Below the pieces are notes generated by a model, which did not search any database, was not told where the DNA came from, and saw only the letters and a list, made by a program, of their open reading frames with translations. Position numbers and translations under genes: made by a program. 64,000 nucleotides of DNA from Acidobacteriota bacterium (GTDB lineage Bacteria > Acidobacteriota > Aminicenantia > Aminicenantales > Saccharicenantaceae): contig JAWSUF010000003.1 in NCBI GenBank assembly GCA_033549365.1, positions 1-64,000 on the forward strand. Reading direction: 5' to 3'. Below, in pieces: positions 1 to 8,046 of this stretch; positions within the stretch are counted from its first letter, which is position 1; each line of letters begins with the position of its first letter.

Positions 1-222
1 ACCTGCGTCATGGCGCTGCTATATCTCTCTCTTATCCATCGAAAAATCCGTCAGGCCGGCCTGACGATGGGCTTGGACCGAGCCCTGGAGACGCTCCGCG
101 GCATCCGTCGCGCTGTCTATCATTATCCCGGATCCGCTCAACCCATACGGAAACTCTGCCTCCTGGAGAGCACCGAACGCGAGCTCCTAACGGCCCTGAA
201 GCTTGATCCCGAGGCCATTTAG
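1..222 (+). CDS. C-terminal end of a transposase (IS1634-like), cut by the window edge
   Basis: The frame is already open at base 1 and runs into a stop at 220-222, so the true start lies outside the window; the ATG at position 10 is probably internal. The roughly 73 visible residues show a hydrophobic helix, then an arginine-rich segment, then a tail ending in a LLTALKLDPEAI-type motif. This resembles the C-terminal end of IS1634-family (IS4 superfamily) transposases, as I recall them. The catalytic DDE residues are not in view. Right after the stop comes GGTACTACACC, which could belong to the terminal repeat, but only one end is visible. The gene ends about 140 bases before the promoter of the sulfate-activation gene, so an insertion boundary of the surface-polysaccharide region may lie here. 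The family call is moderate. Confidence 0.5.
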   Translation, partial: TCVMALLYLSLIHRKIRQAGLTMGLDRALETLRGIRRAVYHYPGSAQPIRKLCLLESTERELLTALKLDPEAI

Positions 223-363
223 GTACTACACCGAGATTAGGGCTATCATCATGATATATAATAAGTTCCGAGATGCCGACAAAGCTATTGGCGAAAGTCG
301 GGTCCGGATCTCCCGTATCGAATCGTGGAATAGCCGCCGCCTCCGGTTGCCCACGTCTCGGGT

Positions 364-391
364 TTGTCCCAGCCAAAAATTAGTGTATAAT
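364..391 (+). promoter_or_regulatory. Sigma70-type promoter of the sulfate-activation gene
   Basis: TTGTCC at 364-369 and a perfect TATAAT at 386-391 are separated by 16 bases. The start codon follows at 475, with AGGAGA at 461-466 as the ribosome binding site. This leaves a leader of about 75 bases in which I see no clear riboswitch fold. The rest of 223-474 holds no gene that I can support. Confidence 0.5.
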
Positions 392-474
392 CTCCTCTTT
401 TTCCGGGCTTTATACCCGATTATACCGGAATCCGGAGAAACATCATCAGAGGCAAGTTTTAGGAGAATCCGACC

Positions 475-2217
475 GTGAAGAAAACCCTCATCCCGCCCTG
501 CGGCGGAAAACTCGTCGACATCCGCGTCCCGAAGGACGCCCTGCCCGAAGTCAAGGCCCACGCCGCCCGCCTGCCCTCGATCCAGGTCACCGAGCGCGTC
601 GTCTGCGACTTCGAACTTCTGGCAACAGGCGCCTTCTCGCCCCTCGACCGGTTCCTGTCGCATGCCGACTACCGGCGTGTCCTGGGCGATATGCGGCTTG
701 AAAACGGCCACCTCTTCCCGATTCCTGTGACGCTTCCCATCCGCCCCGAGGACGTAACCGGCGGCAAGCTCGAACTCGACAAGGACATCGTCATCCGAAA
801 CGCCCAGAACGAGCTTCTGGCCGTAATGACCGTCGAGGAGATCTACGACTGGGACATTCGGGAGACGTCTCTCAAAGTCTTCGGCACGGAAGACCTGCGC
901 CACCCGCTCGTTGCTGAAATGCATCGCTGGGGCCCCAAGAACATCTCCGGGCGCCTCCAGGTGCTGCAGCTTCCCTCCCGCCACGATTTCAAGGAAATCC
1001 GCCTGACACCGGCCCAGACGCGGGAGCGGCTCGAAACCTTCGGCCATCCCAATGTCGTCGCCTTCCAGACGCGAAACCCCCTCCACCGCGTCCACGAGGA
1101 GCTGACGAAGCGGGCGATCCAGGAGGTCGACGGCGTGCTTCTGCTTCACCCCGTCGTCGGGTTGACCAAGCCGGGCGACGTCGACCACTTCACGAGGGTC
1201 CGGACCTACAAGGCCCTGGCCCAGCGTTATTACGACCCCGATCGCATCCTGCTTTCTCTCCTGCCGCTGGCCATGCGCCTGGCCGGGCCGCGAGAGGCCG
1301 TCTGGCACATGCTCATCCGGCGGAACTACGGCGCCAATTACCTGATCGTCGGCCGCGACCACGCCGGGCCGGGGAACGACTCGACCGGGAAGCCCTTCTA
1401 CGGCCCCTACGACGCCCAGGACCTGGCTGAAAAGTGCAGCGACGAGCTCGGCGTCAAGACCCTGCCGTTCACGATGCTGGTCTATCTGCCCGATGAAGGC
1501 CGCTACGAGGAAGAGTCGAAGGTCGCCCAGGGCGTCCGCACGGCCTCGATCTCCGGGACGCAGGTCCGCGACGAATACCTCAACAACGGGCGGCTGCTTC
1601 CCGACTGGTTCACGCGGCCGGAAGTCGCCGAGATCCTGGCCGAAAGCTACCCGCCCCGCTTCAAGCAGGGCGTCTGCATCTGGTTTACGGGCCTCAGCGG
1701 CTCGGGGAAGTCGACGACGGCCGATATCCTGACGCAGTTGCTGCTCGAGCACGGCCGGCAGGTCACGGTCCTCGACGGCGACGTCGTCCGGACGCACCTG
1801 ACCAAGGGGCTGGGCTTCAGCAAGGAGGACCGCGACACGAACATTCGCAGGATCGGGTTCGTGGCCGCCGAGGTCGTCCGCCACGGTGGAACGGCGATCT
1901 GCGCCGCTGTCAGCCCCTATCGGGCGACACGGAACGAAGTGCGGGCCATGGTCGGCGCCGACCGTTTCGTCGAGATCTTCGTGGACACGCCCCTCGAGGT
2001 CTGCGAGCAGCGCGACTACAAGGGGATGTACGCCAAGGCGCGGCGCGGCGAGATCAAGGACTTCACGGGAATCGACGACCCCTACGAGGCGCCCGAATCC
2101 GCGGAGATCACGCTGGACACGGTGGCGCAGACGCAGGTGGAGAACGCCGAGATCATCCTGAAGTATCTGGTGGAGAGCGGCTTTATCCGCGACGGCGGGG
2201 AGTGCGGGGGAAAGTAG
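475..2217 (+). CDS. Bifunctional ATP sulfurylase / adenylylsulfate kinase (PAPS synthase)
   Basis: This enzyme activates sulfate in the cytosol: ATP sulfurylase makes APS from ATP and sulfate, and APS kinase phosphorylates APS to PAPS. The 580-residue protein has the sulfurylase at about residues 1-390, with QTRNPLHRVH at 198-207 and GRDHAG at 293-298. The APS kinase follows at about 400-575, with the P-loop GLSGSGKST at 405-413, then LDGDVVR and the family-typical FVDTPLEVC. The sulfurylase-first order matches the Aquifex and fungal type. The start is GTG with AGGAGA upstream. I see no sulfite-reduction genes next to it; the neighbours make nucleotide sugars. PAPS for sulfating a surface glycan is therefore a plausible role, but I see no sulfotransferase in the window, so that remains inference. 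Confidence 0.93.
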   Translation: MKKTLIPPCGGKLVDIRVPKDALPEVKAHAARLPSIQVTERVVCDFELLATGAFSPLDRFLSHADYRRVLGDMRLENGHLFPIPVTLPIRPEDVTGGKLELDKDIVIRNAQNELLAVMTVEEIYDWDIRETSLKVFGTEDLRHPLVAEMHRWGPKNISGRLQVLQLPSRHDFKEIRLTPAQTRERLETFGHPNVVAFQTRNPLHRVHEELTKRAIQEVDGVLLLHPVVGLTKPGDVDHFTRVRTYKALAQRYYDPDRILLSLLPLAMRLAGPREAVWHMLIRRNYGANYLIVGRDHAGPGNDSTGKPFYGPYDAQDLAEKCSDELGVKTLPFTMLVYLPDEGRYEEESKVAQGVRTASISGTQVRDEYLNNGRLLPDWFTRPEVAEILAESYPPRFKQGVCIWFTGLSGSGKSTTADILTQLLLEHGRQVTVLDGDVVRTHLTKGLGFSKEDRDTNIRRIGFVAAEVVRHGGTAICAAVSPYRATRNEVRAMVGADRFVEIFVDTPLEVCEQRDYKGMYAKARRGEIKDFTGIDDPYEAPESAEITLDTVAQTQVENAEIILKYLVESGFIRDGGECGGK

Positions 2218-2249
2218 GGAACCGGCTCCAATTAAAGAATGGGGTTGAT

Positions 2250-4286
2250 ATGAAGGAGAGATGGATTTCCGGGTTCGGCGGTGATGTCCTGCGCGTAACA
2301 GCCTTGAAAAGGCGGGCCTTTTTCCTTGCCGCCGACGGTCTCATGATCTATGCCGCCATTTATGCGGCGTTCCTGGTCCGCTTCGATTTTGCCGTTCCCG
2401 GAAAATATACGGACCATATCTTCGAATACGGACTTTTGGCGCTTGTGGTCAAATTTGTCTTCCTGATCCTCTTCGGCCAATACAATATCTCCTGGCGGTT
2501 TTACAGCCTGAGCGAGATGATGCGGCTTTTTCAAGCGCTGGCCCTGTCCTCGGTGGCCATGGGTGCGGCGATATTTCTTTTTCGTCCTCTTCCGCTTTTT
2601 GCGGAGTTTCCCCGGTCGATTCTCATCCTGGATTTCGTTTTCAGCCTGGCATTGATCGGCGGCTTGAGAATCGCAAAAAGAGTGGTTCTGGGTTATCGAA
2701 TCTGGCCGGAACGATCCATGCAGGGCCGCACCCGCGTGCTGATCGTCGGCGCCGGATCGGCCGGCGAACAGATCGGGCGGGAGATGCTGAACAACCGGAA
2801 ATCGAAATACTTCCCGGTCGGCTATGTCGACGACGATCCGGCCAAGAAAGGGATTTCGATTCATGGGATCAGGGTTCTGGGGGGGCGCAGGGACATACCG
2901 GAGATCGTGAAGAGCTACATGGTGGACGAAATCCTGGTGGCCATCCCTTCGGCCGCGTCCGGCGAAATCCGGAAGATTGTCGAAATCATCCGCGAGGGCA
3001 ACACCGTCAAATCCATCAAGATCCTGCCGGGGATCATGGACATCATGGAGGGCGAGGTCACCCTGTCCGATATCCAGGAGATCCAGGTCGAGGACTTGCT
3101 GGGGCGGGATCCCGTGACCATCGACTATGAGTCCGTGCGCGGATTCCTGGCCGGGAAGCGCGTCCTCATCACCGGCGCCGGAGGATCGATCGGCGGCGAG
3201 CTAACCCGGACGGTGTTGTCGTTCAAGCCGGCGAAACTGGCCGCGCTAGATATTGATGAAACCGAGCTTTTCGACCTGATGAATCGCCTGCATCCTTTAG
3301 GCTTGAACGTCATCCCTGTGGTCGGCGATGTGCGGAACAGGGAGCGGATGGCCGTGCTGTTCGCGACGTTCAAGCCCGAGGTCGTCATTCACTCCGCCGC
3401 CTACAAGCACGTGCCCATTCTCGAGTCCTTTCCCGAGGAGGCCGTCGGCACGAATATCCTGGGGACGAAGATCCTGGCCGAGCTTGCGGCCGAAAACGGA
3501 GTGGAAAAGTTCGTCAACATCTCGACCGACAAGGCCATCAATCCGACGAGCGTCATGGGAGCGAGCAAGCGGGCGGCCGAGGAGCTTCTCCGGTCGATGA
3601 CAAGCGGAAAGGAAACACGGTTCATCTCGGTCCGGTTCGGGAACGTACTCGGCAGCCGGGGAAGCGTCATCCCCTTGTTCAAGGAACAGATCAAGAAGGG
3701 CGGCCCGGTCACGGTGACACACCCGGAGATGAAGCGCTATTTCATGGCCATATCCGAGGCCGTGCTCCTTGTCCTGGCGGCGGCGGCGGCCGGCGAGGGC
3801 GGAGAGACCTATGTTCTGGACATGGGCGAGCCCGTAAAGATCGTCGATCTGGCCCGGGACATGATCCGGCTCAGCCGGTTCGAACCGGATGTGGAGATTC
3901 CCATTGTCTACACCGGGCTGAGGCCGGGAGAAAAGCTTTTTGAGGAGCTTTTGGGAGCCGAGGAGGGATCGGAACCCACGGATCACCCCAAGATTTTCAG
4001 GGCCAGGAGTTCGCGGAAAAGCGACGGGAAAAAACTTCTGGAGAAGGTCGAACGGTTGATCGATATGTGCCGCGGGAGCTGTCGCAAAGAGGATGTTCAA
4101 GCCCTGCTCAGGGACATCGTCCCGACCTATGTTGCGAACGGCGGGACTCTTTCGTCATCGCCGCGGCCCGCTGAAAAGCCCGGCGGGGGAGATCCTGAAG
4201 CGGAAGATTCCGGCGTCGAAGATCCCGGAGGGGGAGATCCCGGCGGGAAGGCTCGGCCGAGAAAAAGCCGCGGCCTGGTTTCCTGA
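2250..4286 (+). CDS. CapD/FlaA1-type UDP-N-acetylhexosamine 4,6-dehydratase, membrane-anchored
   Basis: The 678-residue protein has about four N-terminal membrane helices (residues 22-140). A CoA-binding-like Rossmann domain follows (VLIVGAGSAG near 163-172), then the SDR catalytic domain with VLITGAGGSIGG near 305-316. The catalytic set STDKA (425-429) and MxxxK (436-440, Met in place of the usual Tyr) is typical of the long CapD/WbpM/PglF class that makes UDP-4-keto-6-deoxy sugars. The ATG at 2250 is preferred over 2202 because the upstream 16 residues overlap the previous gene and are not family-like. The last 40 residues are a low-complexity tail of Gly-Gly-Asp-Pro repeats ending in basic residues, which is unusual for the family. 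The next gene starts 12 bases downstream, so the two are probably co-transcribed. Confidence 0.9.
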   Translation: MKERWISGFGGDVLRVTALKRRAFFLAADGLMIYAAIYAAFLVRFDFAVPGKYTDHIFEYGLLALVVKFVFLILFGQYNISWRFYSLSEMMRLFQALALSSVAMGAAIFLFRPLPLFAEFPRSILILDFVFSLALIGGLRIAKRVVLGYRIWPERSMQGRTRVLIVGAGSAGEQIGREMLNNRKSKYFPVGYVDDDPAKKGISIHGIRVLGGRRDIPEIVKSYMVDEILVAIPSAASGEIRKIVEIIREGNTVKSIKILPGIMDIMEGEVTLSDIQEIQVEDLLGRDPVTIDYESVRGFLAGKRVLITGAGGSIGGELTRTVLSFKPAKLAALDIDETELFDLMNRLHPLGLNVIPVVGDVRNRERMAVLFATFKPEVVIHSAAYKHVPILESFPEEAVGTNILGTKILAELAAENGVEKFVNISTDKAINPTSVMGASKRAAEELLRSMTSGKETRFISVRFGNVLGSRGSVIPLFKEQIKKGGPVTVTHPEMKRYFMAISEAVLLVLAAAAAGEGGETYVLDMGEPVKIVDLARDMIRLSRFEPDVEIPIVYTGLRPGEKLFEELLGAEEGSEPTDHPKIFRARSSRKSDGKKLLEKVERLIDMCRGSCRKEDVQALLRDIVPTYVANGGTLSSSPRPAEKPGGGDPEAEDSGVEDPGGGDPGGKARPRKSRGLVS

Positions 4287-4298
4287 AGCCGGGAATAA

Positions 4299-5582
4299 AT
4301 GAAACACGACGCCTATCGATTGATGCTTGTCGCCGGGGCGCGGCCGAACTTTATGAAGATTGCGCCGCTCATGCGGGAACTGCGGAAGCACGGGGATTTC
4401 GCCCCGATCCTGGTTCACTCCGGCCAGCACTACGACGAGGCGATGTCGCAGCTCTTCTTCGACGAGCTCGAAATCCCGCGGCCGCAGATCAACCTCGAGG
4501 TCGGCTCGGCTTCGCACGCCGTGCAGACGGCGCGCATCATGGAGCGCTTCGAGCCGGTGTGTGTGGAGAACGAGCCGGACGCCGTGCTGGTCGTGGGCGA
4601 CGTCAACTCGACTGCGGCATGTGTGCTGGTGGCCGCCAAGCTGGGGATCGCGACGATCCACTACGAGGCGGGCCTGCGATCGCGCGACCGGTCCATGCCT
4701 GAAGAGATCAACCGCATCGTGACCGACAGCATTTGCGATCTGTTTTTTACGACCTCCGCCGACGCCGACGACAATCTTGTGGCGGAGGGAAAGCCGCGCG
4801 ACAGGATCCATATGGTCGGCAACCTGATGATCGACACGCTGGTCCATTTCCTGCCGAAGATAAGAGCGGCGAGGGTCGAGCCGGTGGTGATTGGGGGAGG
4901 AGCGGGGATTGCGGGCTTGAGCGAGCGCAATGAAGCGGATGCCCAGAGAGTGATTGATGCAGAGAAAATGCCGGGTGCAAAAAGCTCGGAGGGTGAAAAA
5001 GGCGTATCGGGCAGGGAGAGTACGGAAAAAGTGCGGGGAACGCAAAGCATGCGGAATACAGGAAAAGCCCAGGGCGCGCGCCCGTATGCGGTTATGACGT
5101 TTCACCGCCCCAACAACGTCGATGACCGGGAGGTGTTGGCTGGGCTTGTCGACCAGTGGCGCCGCCTGGCCGCGGACATTCCGATCGTCTTTCCCGTGCA
5201 TCCGCGAACCCTCAAGCAGTTGAAAGCGTTCGGCCTCTGGGAGCGCATCGAAAAGGCCGAGGGGATGCTCCTCTGCGAGCCCCTGGGCTATCTCCCGTTC
5301 ATGAATCTCGTCTGCGGCGCCGCGCTGGTGATCACCGACTCCGGCGGCATCCAGGAAGAGACGACGTATCTGCATATCCCCTGCCTGACCGTGCGTCCGA
5401 GCACTGAGCGGCCGGTGACCATCCGGCAGGGAAGCAACCGGCTGATCAAGCCCCACGAGGTGGAGAGCGAGTCGCGCCGGGTTCTGGAGGGCGGAGAGCG
5501 CTTCGATCAGGTGCCGCCCCTCTGGGACGGCCGTGCGGCCGGCCGCATCGTCGAGAAGCTCCGGCTTCATTATTATGCTTGA
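4299..5582 (+). CDS. wecB: UDP-N-acetylglucosamine 2-epimerase (non-hydrolysing)
   Basis: The protein converts UDP-GlcNAc to UDP-ManNAc for surface glycans. Family signatures in order are GARPNFMKIAPL (13-24), HSGQHYDEAMS (40-50), VVGDVNST (98-105), HYEAGLRS (121-128), MPEEINRI (133-140) and TDSGGIQEE near 345. At 427 residues it is about 50-60 longer than usual. The excess is a hydrophilic, low-complexity insert at residues 190-260 (bases about 4869-5079) that sits between the two Rossmann-like lobes and is purine-rich in the DNA. The reading frame resumes exactly into FHRPNNVDD, so the insert looks tolerated rather than inactivating. The stop codon overlaps the -35 box of the next, independently promoted gene, so the operon probably ends here. 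Confidence 0.92.
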   Translation: MKHDAYRLMLVAGARPNFMKIAPLMRELRKHGDFAPILVHSGQHYDEAMSQLFFDELEIPRPQINLEVGSASHAVQTARIMERFEPVCVENEPDAVLVVGDVNSTAACVLVAAKLGIATIHYEAGLRSRDRSMPEEINRIVTDSICDLFFTTSADADDNLVAEGKPRDRIHMVGNLMIDTLVHFLPKIRAARVEPVVIGGGAGIAGLSERNEADAQRVIDAEKMPGAKSSEGEKGVSGRESTEKVRGTQSMRNTGKAQGARPYAVMTFHRPNNVDDREVLAGLVDQWRRLAADIPIVFPVHPRTLKQLKAFGLWERIEKAEGMLLCEPLGYLPFMNLVCGAALVITDSGGIQEETTYLHIPCLTVRPSTERPVTIRQGSNRLIKPHEVESESRRVLEGGERFDQVPPLWDGRAAGRIVEKLRLHYYA

Positions 5583-5610
5583 CAAACATTATTATTGTCA
5601 TACATAATAA
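5579..5610 (+). promoter_or_regulatory. Promoter with palindromic operator-like site for the first DUF234 ATPase
   Basis: TTGACA at 5579-5584 and CATAAT at 5603-5608 are separated by 18 bases. The inverted repeat TTATTAT (5589-5595) / ATAATAA (5604-5610), extended inward by TGT/ACA with a one-base bulge, covers the spacer and the -10 box. CATTATTAT also occurs twice as a direct repeat (5569-5577 and 5587-5595). The arrangement suggests repression at the promoter. Confidence 0.5.
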
Positions 5611-5622
5611 CACCAGGGTTTC

Positions 5623-7008
5623 ATGTTCGTCGACAGAGAAAAAGAAAAAAACCGATTGTTGCGGGCGTTCGAGCGCGACAACACCCGTCTGATCGTCGTT
5701 TACGGGCGGAGGCGTTGCGGCAAAACCGCGCTTTTGCGCCGCATCCTTCCGCCGAAGGCCGTTTATTTCGCCGCCGATCTTCGGGAGACGGCCCTTCAAA
5801 TCTCGGGGTTGGCCGACCGCATCGATGAGATCGTCCCGGGGTTCGGCAAGCCCGTATACCCCGACTGGGAAAGCCTCTTCAACAATCTCGGACTGGCCCT
5901 GAGGGAACGGACGATCCTGTGCCTTGATGAATTTCCCTATCTGGTCAAGAACAGCCCGGACCTGCCTTCCGTCATCCAGAAAATCGTCGACGCGGGATGG
6001 CCGCACATCCTCATCCTCTGCGGTTCTTCGCAGCAGATGATGTACGGCATGGCGCTCGACGGGTCGTCGCCTCTTTACGGGCGATGCGACGAGATTTTGC
6101 GGATTCGTCCCATGGAGATCCCGTATCTGAAAGAGTATCTCCGGATCACCGCGGAAGACGCCGTGAGGGAGTTCGGCGTCTGGGGAGGCGTGCCGCGTTA
6201 TTGGGAAATCCGGCGCCGGTCGAAAAGCTTTGAAGAGGCCGTGAAAAATCATGTGCTGGATCGGGACGGCATCCTCTATGAAGAACCCGAGCGGCTGTTT
6301 GCCGATGAAATGCGGACGTCCGTCCAGGCGTTTTCCGTGTTGAGCTTGATCGGATCGGGATGTCATCGCATGTCCGAAATCGCCGGGAGATTGGAAAAAC
6401 CGGCCACGCAATTATCCCGGTTGACGGCCTTCCTCATCGATCTGGGTTATATCCGAAGGGATGTGCCTTACGGCGAATCGATCCATTCCACCAAGAAAAG
6501 TCTTTACAAGATCGATGATCCGTTTCTGAATTTCTACTTCACCTTTCTGGTTCCCCATCGAAGCCGGCTCGAATTCGGTCTGATTGATCCGGTTTGGAAT
6601 GACATCCGCGGTCGATACGACGGGTATCTCAGCGGAATCTGGGAAGACATCTGTCGCCGGGCCGTTCCACTCATGACGTTTCAAGGAAAAACGTTCAATC
6701 CCGCGGCCCGCTGGTGGGGAAACGGTTTGGATGGGAAGCCGATGGAGTTGGACCTGGTTGCGGAATCCATCGACAAAAGCGCGATCCTTCTGGGCGAGGT
6801 CGAATGGCGCATGAGAACGCCGGTTGCGAAACTTCAACGAGAATTGGAGCGGAAAAGCCGAAACCTTCCTTTTGCCGGGGGAAAAAGCGTGATCAAAGCG
6901 CTTTTTCTTCGAAAGGCGGACGGGGAAGCCGCCAGGGGCGCCGCCGTGCCCGATGAAACGACGCTCGTCATCCCGCCCGGCCGGGTCGTCTCGGCGATGG
7001 ATGGGTGA
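5623..7008 (+). CDS. AAA+ ATPase with DUF234 C-terminal (PD-(D/E)xK-like) domain, copy 1
   Basis: The 461-residue protein belongs to the family of archaeal/bacterial ATPases with a C-terminal DUF234 domain. Walker A is GRRRCGKT (28-35), Walker B is LCLDEFPYL around 99-107, and a sensor-like CGSSQQM follows. The C-terminal region has the layout of a PD-(D/E)xK nuclease fold, RWWGNG...ELDLVAES...LLGEVEW. The usual E-x-K lysine reads Glu here (GEVEW), whereas copy 2 at 8047 has EVKW, so nuclease chemistry may be lost. The biological role of this family is unsettled; association with mobile or defence-like cassettes is inference. It has its own promoter and is not obviously part of the polysaccharide operon. 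Confidence 0.82.
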   Translation: MFVDREKEKNRLLRAFERDNTRLIVVYGRRRCGKTALLRRILPPKAVYFAADLRETALQISGLADRIDEIVPGFGKPVYPDWESLFNNLGLALRERTILCLDEFPYLVKNSPDLPSVIQKIVDAGWPHILILCGSSQQMMYGMALDGSSPLYGRCDEILRIRPMEIPYLKEYLRITAEDAVREFGVWGGVPRYWEIRRRSKSFEEAVKNHVLDRDGILYEEPERLFADEMRTSVQAFSVLSLIGSGCHRMSEIAGRLEKPATQLSRLTAFLIDLGYIRRDVPYGESIHSTKKSLYKIDDPFLNFYFTFLVPHRSRLEFGLIDPVWNDIRGRYDGYLSGIWEDICRRAVPLMTFQGKTFNPAARWWGNGLDGKPMELDLVAESIDKSAILLGEVEWRMRTPVAKLQRELERKSRNLPFAGGKSVIKALFLRKADGEAARGAAVPDETTLVIPPGRVVSAMDG

Positions 7009-7103
7009 TCAGGGCGGGTGATCAAGCGGGCCTGCGCCCGGGGGAAACGGCAAAACCGGGCCTGCGTTATGAATGCGGGGCAAATCATGAGGCGAGCGGG
7101 GCC

Positions 7104-7144
7104 TTGACATGCCGGGGCGCACAATGTACAGTATGAATACGTAC
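7104..7144 (+). promoter_or_regulatory. Promoter and operator of the toxin-antitoxin pair
   Basis: TTGACA (7104-7109) is followed after 17 bases by TACAGT (7127-7132). Overlapping the -10 box is an inverted repeat, GTAC-a-GTAT-ga-ATAC-GTAC (7126-7144), whose inner GTAT/ATAC arms are perfect. This is the position expected for autorepression by the DUF1778 antitoxin or the toxin-antitoxin complex. GAGAGGAAAG at 7150-7159 is the likely ribosome binding site. The bases from 7009 to 7103 show no gene. Confidence 0.55.
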
Positions 7145-7163
7145 AATATCGAGAGGAAAGCCG

Positions 7164-7442
7164 ATGCCGCAAATTCTTGACGAAAACAACAGGCGGGTTT
7201 CGCTGCGGATCCCGCCCGAGGACAAGGCGCTCCTCGTGCGCGCCGTGGCCCTGCAGCGGACTACTCTGACGGATTTCATGATCCGGCATGCGGTGGAGGC
7301 GGCGCGGACTCTGATCGATCAATCCGAAAGATTGGAGCTCAGCGAAAGAGACAGCCGGCTCGTCCTCGAGCTTCTGGAGAACCCTCCCGCGCCGAATGCG
7401 AGGCTCCTGAAGGCCGCCCGCGCCCTGCCCGACCGCACGTGA
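7164..7442 (+). CDS. DUF1778 (TacA-like) ribbon-helix-helix antitoxin
   Basis: The 92-residue protein has the DUF1778 layout: an N-terminal DNA-binding ribbon-helix-helix (RRVSLRIPPEDKALLVRA) with the motif TLTDFMIRHAVEAA. A C-terminal tail follows that in this family wraps around and neutralises the partner acetyltransferase, including a RDSRLVLELLENPPAPN segment typical of the neutralising part. It is followed by the toxin gene with a 4-base overlap (GTGA), and an operator-like palindrome overlaps its promoter, which fits autoregulation. Length and order (antitoxin first) are standard for type II TacAT/AtaRT modules. Confidence 0.88.
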   Translation: MPQILDENNRRVSLRIPPEDKALLVRAVALQRTTLTDFMIRHAVEAARTLIDQSERLELSERDSRLVLELLENPPAPNARLLKAARALPDRT

Positions 7443-7972
7443 CCGCGACTGTTCCTCCCTGGCATGAAGAACCGGTTTCCAAAGCCCATGATCGGTCTGC
7501 GTTCGACTGTGGCGACGACATTTTGAATGATTTCCTGAGGCGCCATGCCTGCAAGAGCCATGTCCGGGGCGGGGCCAAAACATTTCTTGCCGTCGAGGAT
7601 GTCGACCGGAGGCGGATCCTCGGTTTCTACAGTGTCAGCCCGGCATCCATAGCTTTTAACCGCGCCCCCGATCGGGTCAGGAAAGGCCTGGCCCGTCATG
7701 ACGTTCCCGTTTTCAGGCTGGCAAGGCTGGCCGTCGATCGGACGGTTCAGGGACGCGGCCTTGGCGGACAGCTTCTTCTCGCGGCGGGGCGGAGGTGCCT
7801 GTTGGTTGCAGCGCAGGTCGGTGGGGTTGCGCTTCTTATCGACGCCAAAGACGAACGCGCCGCGCGATGGTATGCGGGTTACGGCGCCGTTCCCCTCCTC
7901 GATCTGCCGCTTTCCCTGCTTCTGCCCTTCAAAACCATCGAGGCGGCGCTTGCGGAGGCGGGCAAGATTTGA
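7439..7972 (+). CDS. GNAT-family acetyltransferase toxin (TacT-like)
   Basis: This 177-residue GNAT protein, paired with a DUF1778 antitoxin, is expected to acetylate the amino group of charged tRNAs and so block translation, as known for TacT/AtaT/ItaT. Visible family features are the N-terminal DCGDDILNDFLRRHA motif, LARLAVDRTVQGRGLGGQLL (the acetyl-CoA loop, Q-x-R-G-x-G) and a C-terminal AARWYAGYGAVPL segment carrying the conserved Tyr. It starts at GTG inside the antitoxin stop region. The gene looks intact. The exact target tRNA cannot be read from sequence. Confidence 0.88.
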   Translation: MTATVPPWHEEPVSKAHDRSAFDCGDDILNDFLRRHACKSHVRGGAKTFLAVEDVDRRRILGFYSVSPASIAFNRAPDRVRKGLARHDVPVFRLARLAVDRTVQGRGLGGQLLLAAGRRCLLVAAQVGGVALLIDAKDERAARWYAGYGAVPLLDLPLSLLLPFKTIEAALAEAGKI

Positions 7973-7983
7973 ATTGCGGGATA

Positions 7984-8023
7984 TTGACAATTATATACTC
8001 GTAAGTATAATACTCGTGAGTAT
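7984..8023 (+). promoter_or_regulatory. Consensus promoter with two tandem 14-bp palindromes
   Basis: TTGACA (7984-7989) and TATAAT (8006-8011) are both perfect consensus hexamers with a 16-base spacer. Two copies of the palindrome ATACTCGTRAGTAT lie at 7995-8008 and 8010-8023, with centres 15 bases apart. The first covers the spacer and the -10 box, the second covers the transcription start region. The right-hand copy is a perfect inverted repeat; the left one has one mismatch. A tightly repressed strong promoter is the natural reading. Confidence 0.65.
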
Positions 8024-8046
8024 ATAATATGTAAATCAGGGACGCT

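Noticed and set aside
226-1884. A 552-residue minus-strand open frame opposite the PAPS synthase gene
   Set aside because: It is antisense to a gene with complete catalytic motifs and its sequence matches no family that I know.
7995-8023. A short CRISPR-like array
   Set aside because: There are only two 14-bp palindromes without spacers, and they overlap a consensus promoter; operator sites are a better explanation.
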